NCBI GenBank assembly: GCA_964487255.1
Contig: CAZAQV010000056.1
Location: 1 to 11,200, forward strand
Direction: 5' to 3'
Length of the DNA: 11,200 nt
From: CAZAQV01 sp964487255
GTDB lineage: Bacteria > Myxococcota_A > Polyangia > Polyangiales > CAZAQV01
In this document: positions 7,642-11,200 of the stretch, piece by piece
How positions within the stretch are numbered: the first letter of the stretch is position 1
Layout: every line of letters begins with the position of its first letter
Notes under the pieces: generated by a model
Database searches by the model: none
What the model was told of the DNA's origin: nothing
Seen by the model: only the letters and a program-made list of their open reading frames with translations
Made by a program: the position numbers and the translations under genes

Positions 7642-8397
7642 CTAAATTTCGGCCAGATTCTCTTTCACAAGACAGGCAAACTCGGTGAAGAACGCCATTA
7701 AAATGCCGGCCAACAACCCTAACAACCCAGCCAATAAAACTATCAGGCTTTTCGCCAACCCCTTCTTTTCTGCACTCTCCCGGCTGATAACAAGCGTCTC
7801 CATTGGCTCAACTGATGCCAATTTGGCTTCAACTGAAACACGTCGTTCAATCGCTGAAGCGATGGCAGCGCCCGATTCAGGGGTGCCCTGAAGCATTTCT
7901 ATGGTGGAGTCCAGTGACTCCAATTGCTTTTCAAGGCCCTGCGTCAAAAGAGACATAGCGGTCGACTGCTTTTGCTTGAGTGTTTCTATCAACTGACCGT
8001 GGATACGCTTGACCACCTCCACCTCGGAGGGCGTTGCTTCCGTCGACATTCGAATCAGGCCGGTGTTTTCAGGGTTAGAAAAAGTGACCTCGAATGGCAA
8101 CTTCCGGTCGTGCTCTGCACGGTAGGCGGCTTGAGACTCGGGAAGCCAATAGTTCTCAAGCTGAGCAATGACAGTGGTGGGCTCTTGGACATATTCACCC
8201 GAACCCTTCTCTGCCAATTTCACAAGGCTGACATAGCCATACTCCTCAGGCACGAAGATTGCGTAACCAACCCCAGCCAAGATCACTGCCACAAAAACGG
8301 TATAGAATATCCGTCGACGCCTCAAAAATATCGTGGCGATATCTACCAAGCTAATTTCGTTATCGTATTGCATTCGTTGATTCTCATTGGTAGACAT
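7642..8397 (-). CDS. wzz: Wzz-type chain-length determinant (polysaccharide co-polymerase)
   Basis: This 251-residue inner-membrane protein would set polymer length together with Wzy. The N terminus carries the family signature EISLVDIATIFLRRRRIFYT (14-33) running into the first membrane segment (about 30-49). A periplasmic domain follows with a likely coiled coil (about 125-195), then a second membrane segment at about 217-238 containing LLAGLLGLLAGILMAFF and a short tail. There is no C-terminal kinase domain, so it is the Wzz rather than the Wzc class. It is shorter than E. coli Wzz (about 325) and lacks the proline-rich motif often seen before the second segment. The ATG at 8395-8397 has no clear Shine-Dalgarno (upstream GTGGCGATTTTTGA), a feature also described for some RfaH-controlled genes. 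It stands alone between two long untranslated stretches, unlike the tightly packed genes downstream. Confidence 0.88.
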   Translation of the reverse strand: MSTNENQRMQYDNEISLVDIATIFLRRRRIFYTVFVAVILAGVGYAIFVPEEYGYVSLVKLAEKGSGEYVQEPTTVIAQLENYWLPESQAAYRAEHDRKLPFEVTFSNPENTGLIRMSTEATPSEVEVVKRIHGQLIETLKQKQSTAMSLLTQGLEKQLESLDSTIEMLQGTPESGAAIASAIERRVSVEAKLASVEPMETLVISRESAEKKGLAKSLIVLLAGLLGLLAGILMAFFTEFACLVKENLAEI

Positions 8398-8712
8398 TCA
8401 AAAATCGCCACTTGAAATCTAAGGGTAGTATTAGTCCCTATCGAATCCTAAATATCCGAACAGGTCCTGAAAAGTTAACGCTTTATGGGGTGCTGGCTGT
8501 CATTCAACATTGGTAGGCCGCAGGGGCTTCAAATATACCAATGCTCAGAGTCGGCGAGAGGAATTCTCCACATCCACCGCTTTTTTTCAAGGTCTCCTAG
8601 AAGCAGCCAGCTAACGACTATTCAAATTCAAGGCCTCGCGTAGGACCTACTCCAAAAATCTTGGTCTATTTAGAATCGGCAAAGACGGCCAGGCCCTGAA
8701 TGCAAGGAAATT
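8398..8712. other. Non-coding stretch before wzz, no gene found
   Basis: These 315 bases lie between the wzc remnant and wzz. I see no open frame with protein character on either strand, no clear terminator and no convincing promoter. A weak TTAACT-16-GATATT pair exists upstream of wzz on the minus strand. If transcription starts near 9205, this is part of a long untranslated leader. Confidence 0.5.
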
Positions 8713-8910
8713 CTAACTAGCCTGATATTCGTATTGATAACTACCGCAACCGTAGTCAGATGCTTTCTTAGTCACAGTATTCAGAACAACCCCTTTCACA
8801 TTAACTCCGCTCTGTTCAAACCGCCGCTTCGTAAGTTCTATTTCTTTTGCCGGGTTGATGCCAAATCGCAAAACAATCATTGCGTGTCCTACGCTTGGTC
8901 CGAGTACTGC
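8713..8910 (-). pseudogene. wzc: Decayed 3' end of a Wzc-type tyrosine autokinase gene
   Basis: The minus frame from 8910 to the TAG at 8713-8715 encodes about 65 residues that match the C-terminal end of BY-kinases such as Wzc. Seen: VLGPSVGHAMIVLRFGINPA, KEIELTKRRFEQSGVNVKGV, VLNTVTKKASDYG, then a tyrosine-rich tail ending YQYEYQAS. In E. coli Wzc, from memory, the equivalent region has R..N..KE.E....RFEQNG..VKGV.LN....AS.Y and a YYEYEY tail. The Walker A and B motifs and the periplasmic and membrane parts are absent. Upstream of 8910 the similarity stops, though a DAVV in another frame may be a further trace. An ATG at 8880 preceded by AGGA could in principle allow a 55-residue peptide. 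Most likely it is a scar left when the wza-wzb-wzc type export genes were lost or replaced. Confidence 0.75.
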
Positions 8911-8953
8911 ACCACAGCGTCGCAGCGGCCAAGGAAGGTGACTGAAGGGGCAT

Positions 8954-9100
8954 TCAGGTAGCCGCAGATCCCGGGACGGCCAGTTCGCCCACCGATACCC
9001 GGAAGCTGATACGGGTGCCCACGCCGAGCAAACCGACGAAGAGAAAGACCTTCAGGCACGCTACCGCCCCACCGACCAGGGTCCAGTGTTTTGAGGTCAT
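8954..9100 (-). other. Possible leader ORF spanning the ops element
   Basis: An ATG at 9098-9100 opens 48 codons ending at 8954-8956. The product begins MTSKHWTLVGGAVACLKVFL and has a hydrophobic middle (about residues 12-28). The ops element is read in it as GGAVA. The second ops block lies in the same relative frame inside another short open stretch (WRMVGGAVAGMK). The shared residues are explained by shared DNA, and the ribosome binding site is weak (AAAGAA), so expression is doubtful. Confidence 0.2.
9049..9088 (-). promoter_or_regulatory. ops element within a JUMPstart-like block (RfaH loading site)
   Basis: On the minus strand, 9057-9068 reads GGCGGTAGCGTG, identical to the E. coli ops sequence as I know it. 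Its flank, GGTGGG directly upstream and CCTGAAG downstream, resembles the JUMPstart context found before polysaccharide operons. Known: ops in the non-template strand pauses RNA polymerase and recruits RfaH, which then suppresses termination and polarity and aids translation. The site lies 269 bases past the rfaH stop and 659 bases before the wzz start, in the long untranslated leader. A diverged copy occurs at 7492-7531. Finding the element next to an rfaH gene strongly suggests the locus is under direct RfaH control. Confidence 0.85.
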
Positions 9101-9212
9101 AGGGTTCTTTGAGGGTGTTACAGGCGGACAAACGGAGGGGCAAGGGAGCGCAGCACCACCCTCCTTGCTGGTTCCAGTCGATCCTTGAATACGCTGCTTG
9201 AGACAGGGCAGG

Positions 9213-9240
9213 ATTCTAAGGCTACTCTTGAACCACGCAA
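9213..9240 (-). promoter_or_regulatory. Candidate promoter for the polysaccharide leader transcript
   Basis: Reading leftwards, TTGCGT (9235-9240), a 16-base spacer and TAGAAT (9213-9218) form a sigma-70-like pair: 3 of 6 at -35, 5 of 6 at -10. Transcription would start near 9205, about 140 bases before the ops element, a suitable distance for a JUMPstart leader. The -35 match is weak. Another candidate further upstream (TTTACA-15-AACTAT) is no better. Read-through from cysQ-rfaH is also possible. Confidence 0.3.
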
Positions 9241-9337
9241 GAGCCAAGAAGCGGGCTAACGCAGTTTCAGATAGTTAGGTGCGTAAACAATTGTAAAAGC
9301 CTCAGGATTACAACTACCAAGATCGCTAAGCTAACTT

Positions 9338-9817
9338 TTAGCCCTTTAAGGCAGAAACCGGTACTTTGATGCGCTGCTGCTTCTGCATGAAGCTAATGAG
9401 AACAATGGCCCGTTCTTCGCCATCGTAAGCTTGGAAAATTGCATTCAGCCCCTTGAAGGGACCTTCCTGCAGCTCCACGGGGTCCCCGGGTCGAATCCCC
9501 CCTTTTTCCTCGACGGCATTCAGGCTGGTTTTGATGTGCTCGAGTATCTCATCCGGAATAGGGACCGGCCTATTACCGAAGCCCACTATTCGGATAACGC
9601 CTCGGGTTGAGCGAAGCTTGGCCCACATGGGGTCAGTTTGCTCAAGCGAGACAAACAGGTAACCCGGGAAAAGCGGCTCTCGGCTCTTTACGCGTTTACC
9701 GGCCCGAAACTTTTCAACGCTGACCTTTGGGTAAAAGCAGGCAATACCCTGGTTTTGAAGATGCGCCAAGGCTCGGTCACCCTGAGCTGGCTTGTGCTGG
9801 AGCGCGTACCAACTCAT
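9338..9817 (-). CDS. rfaH: RfaH, NusG-family operon-specific transcription antiterminator
   Basis: This protein of about 159 residues would bind RNA polymerase paused at ops sites and promote transcription and translation of long surface-polysaccharide operons. The N-terminal NGN domain starts SWYALQHKPAQGDRA, with FYPKVSVEK and REPLFPGYLFVSLEQTDP, the PLFPxYLFV stretch typical of RfaH, then STRGVIRIVGFG. After a linker, the C-terminal domain has GDPVELQEGPFKGLNAIF and DGEERAIVLISF, matching E. coli RfaH (EGxFxGxxAIF, DGExRxxxLL) rather than NusG, and total length is normal for RfaH. I favour the ATG at 9817, which has GGGTGA 5 bases ahead. A GTG at 9826, overlapping the cysQ stop, would add three residues. 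It sits directly upstream of an exact ops site and the polysaccharide genes, unlike E. coli where rfaH is unlinked to its targets. Confidence 0.93.
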   Translation of the reverse strand: MSWYALQHKPAQGDRALAHLQNQGIACFYPKVSVEKFRAGKRVKSREPLFPGYLFVSLEQTDPMWAKLRSTRGVIRIVGFGNRPVPIPDEILEHIKTSLNAVEEKGGIRPGDPVELQEGPFKGLNAIFQAYDGEERAIVLISFMQKQQRIKVPVSALKG

Positions 9818-9822
9818 AAGTA

Positions 9823-10632
9823 TCACCCACCCTCTGCGACAAATTGAGGATTCAACAGATTCTCTTTGCCATAGTAAAGTGGCTTACCTTCCAGCGTGCG
9901 GACTTTGCCCCCAGCAGCGGCCAGAACCGCATGAGCCGCTGCGGTATCCCACTCACTGGTCGGGCCCAGCCGGGGGTAAAGGTCAGCACGACCTTCCGCA
10001 ATAAGACAAAACTTCAGGGAACTGCCAGCCTGCACAAGCTCATGGTCGCCCAGGCGGTCAATGAACGAACGAGTTTCTGAATTCAGGTGGTTCTTGCTGG
10101 CAACGACACGCCTGGCCGACTTGGGTTCTACCACGCGAATCTCCTGGATACGGCCCGTCCGATCGCGGCGGTGGGCGCCCAGCCCCTTCACGCCCCAGTA
10201 GGCTTGCTGAAGCGCCGGGACGGTCACAACTCCAAGCACTGGCTCCCCTTCCTCAATCAATGCAATGTTCACCGTGAACTCGCCCGTGCGTTGAGTAAAT
10301 TCCTTGGTTCCATCAACCGGATCAATCAACCAGAACCGACGCCAATGCCTGCGCTCTTCCCATGGAATGTCGACGCCCTCTTCCGAGAGAATGGGAATGT
10401 CCCGGCTGATTCCACGCAGGCCTTTTACAATCTCTTCGTGGCTAGCGATGTCTGCCGCTGTGATTGGCGACTCGTCCTTTTTATAGCTCACCTTGAAATC
10501 CGACTGGTAGATGTGAAGAACACGCTCACTGGCCTTATCGGCCACTTCAATAACGTCCCCAAGGATCGAGCTGTAATCCATGCTTTTCGCTTCCTGCTTC
10601 AGATCAAAATGATATGAACTATTCTGAGCCAT
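9823..10632 (-). CDS. cysQ: CysQ, 3'(2'),5'-bisphosphate nucleotidase
   Basis: This is a 269-residue magnesium-dependent phosphatase of the inositol monophosphatase superfamily. CysQ removes the 3' phosphate from PAP and PAPS, by-products and intermediates of sulfate assimilation. Seen: SPITAADIASHEEI (55-68), metal-binding SEEG (83-86), LIDPVDGTKEF (102-112), GEFTVNIALIEEGEPVLGVV (117-136), SSLKFCLIAEGRADLYPRLG (204-223) and the second metal motif WDTAAAHAVLAAAGG (228-242). The order and spacing match E. coli CysQ from memory. The ATG at 10632 has a good GGGAG seven bases ahead. Homologues start near Met18 (10581), which also has AGGA upstream, so the first 17 residues may be extra. The stop overlaps or abuts rfaH, so the two may be co-transcribed. 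Only 39 bases separate it from the divergent hydrolase start. Confidence 0.93.
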   Translation of the reverse strand: MAQNSSYHFDLKQEAKSMDYSSILGDVIEVADKASERVLHIYQSDFKVSYKKDESPITAADIASHEEIVKGLRGISRDIPILSEEGVDIPWEERRHWRRFWLIDPVDGTKEFTQRTGEFTVNIALIEEGEPVLGVVTVPALQQAYWGVKGLGAHRRDRTGRIQEIRVVEPKSARRVVASKNHLNSETRSFIDRLGDHELVQAGSSLKFCLIAEGRADLYPRLGPTSEWDTAAAHAVLAAAGGKVRTLEGKPLYYGKENLLNPQFVAEGG

Positions 10633-10671
10633 AGTAACACTCCCTTAATGCAGAATCAGAAGGATGCCACC

Positions 10672-11200
10672 ATGAAACTCCGCTTCCTTGGCGCCACAGG
10701 CACTGTTACCGGTTCCCGCTATCTGCTATCTGACGAGAAACACCGATTACTGGTGGACTGCGGAATGTATCAGGGCGTCAAGACTCTCCGGCGCCGAAAC
10801 TGGGCGGAGTTTCCCGTCAAACCTGCAACGATCAATGCAGTGGTGCTCACCCACGCTCACATCGACCACTCGGGATACCTGCCCGCCTTAGTAAAGAACG
10901 GATTCAAGGGCAAAATCTACTGTACGAAGGCCACCCATGACCTGTGCAAAGTGCTGCTGCCTGACGCTGGTTTTCTCCAGGAAGAAGATGCCAAGTACGC
11001 CTACCGAAAAAAGTTCTCAAAACACGAAAAGCCCGAGCCACTTTTTACGGAAAAGGATGCTTGGGAGGCCCTCAAGCATTTCGAGTCACTCCACTATCAT
11101 GAAATCTTCGAACCGGTAAAAGGCATGGAGGTGACGTTTAGTCCCGCCGGGCACATTCTCGGCTCGTCCTGTGTGCATGTGCATCACAAGGAGAGTGATC
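10672..11200 (+). CDS. MBL-fold metallo-hydrolase, RNA-processing (CPSF/beta-CASP-like) type, partial
   Basis: The frame is open from the ATG at 10672 to the window end (176 codons), so the C-terminal part is missing. The N terminus KLRFLGATGTVTGSRYLL and DCGMYQGVK are typical of the metallo-beta-lactamase proteins related to the cleavage-factor/RNase J group. The zinc motif is THAHIDHSGYLP (HxHxDH), and PAGHILGSS carries the later metal histidine. The full protein usually has about 450 residues with a beta-CASP domain, expected to the right. Proposed role: a zinc-dependent nuclease or phosphodiesterase, probably acting on RNA; the substrate is unproven. AGAAGGA lies seven bases before the start. 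It is transcribed away from cysQ and is probably a housekeeping flank rather than part of the polysaccharide locus. A weak promoter pair (TTCAGA at 10598, TATTCT at 10620) lies inside the start of cysQ. Confidence 0.9.
   Translation, partial: MKLRFLGATGTVTGSRYLLSDEKHRLLVDCGMYQGVKTLRRRNWAEFPVKPATINAVVLTHAHIDHSGYLPALVKNGFKGKIYCTKATHDLCKVLLPDAGFLQEEDAKYAYRKKFSKHEKPEPLFTEKDAWEALKHFESLHYHEIFEPVKGMEVTFSPAGHILGSSCVHVHHKESD

Noticed and set aside
7924..8415. 163-codon plus-strand open frame opposite wzz
   Set aside because: Its product has no recognisable motif and it lies opposite a well-supported Wzz; taken as a shadow frame.
8734..8961. 75-codon plus-strand open frame in the leader region
   Set aside because: It lies opposite the wzc remnant, which gives a far better family match on the minus strand.
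9328..9345. Possible hairpin (GCTAA-AAG-TTAGC) at the rfaH stop as a terminator
   Set aside because: The stem is only five mostly AT pairs and no T run follows, so an intrinsic terminator is not supported.
10087..10617. 176-codon plus-strand open frame opposite cysQ
   Set aside because: CysQ on the minus strand carries all catalytic motifs; the antisense product looks like nothing known.
10598..10625. TTCAGA-16-TATTCT as promoter of the plus-strand hydrolase
   Set aside because: Only 4 of 6 matches at each box in AT-rich sequence; kept as a remark in the gene entry, not as a feature.
1..11200. Search for tRNA, rRNA, CRISPR repeats, insertion sequences and terminal inverted repeats
   Set aside because: None seen by eye; the only clear repeat is the pair of ops blocks.

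Overview
The window looks like part of a gammaproteobacterial surface-polysaccharide (O-antigen or capsule type) locus, with its regulator and two housekeeping genes at the right edge. A marine, Marinobacter- or Pseudomonas-like organism is my best guess. The guess rests on close resemblance of the nucleotide-sugar genes to remembered Pseudomonas WbpO/WbpP, a gammaproteobacterial RfaH with an E. coli-type ops site, and moderate GC housekeeping genes beside a visibly AT-rich polysaccharide section. No database search was possible.

Layout, read in the direction of transcription (right to left, minus strand). At the right edge a metallo-beta-lactamase-fold hydrolase (plus strand, cut by the window end) diverges from cysQ. 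cysQ overlaps or abuts rfaH, a NusG-type antiterminator. About 0.94 kb without an intact gene follows. It holds a possible promoter, an exact 12-base ops element inside a JUMPstart-like block, and a decayed 3' end of a wzc-type tyrosine autokinase gene. Next comes wzz (chain length), then a second 475-base gap with a degenerate second copy of the ops block. After that is a tight run of genes: wbpO-type UDP-HexNAc dehydrogenase, wbpP-type C4 epimerase, Wzx flippase, a nitroreductase-family protein with an extra N-terminal domain, a polysaccharide pyruvyl transferase, a GT2 glycosyltransferase, and the start of a Wzy-like polymerase. The Wzy reading frame is broken near the left edge.

How they fit together (inference). 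WbpO and WbpP would supply UDP-N-acetylgalactosaminuronic acid (or the GlcNAcA epimer). The GT2 enzyme adds a sugar to the lipid-linked repeat and the pyruvyl transferase decorates it. Wzx flips the unit, Wzy polymerises it and Wzz sets chain length. RfaH, encoded just upstream, probably loads onto RNA polymerase at the ops sites so that transcription reaches the distal genes. No initiating glycosyl-1-phosphate transferase and only one glycosyltransferase are seen, so more of the pathway must lie left of the window or elsewhere.

The most notable points are the cis-encoded RfaH with two diverged ops blocks, the wzc scar between the ops site and wzz, the frameshifted wzy at an A/T homopolymer, and a nitroreductase translationally coupled inside a polysaccharide operon.
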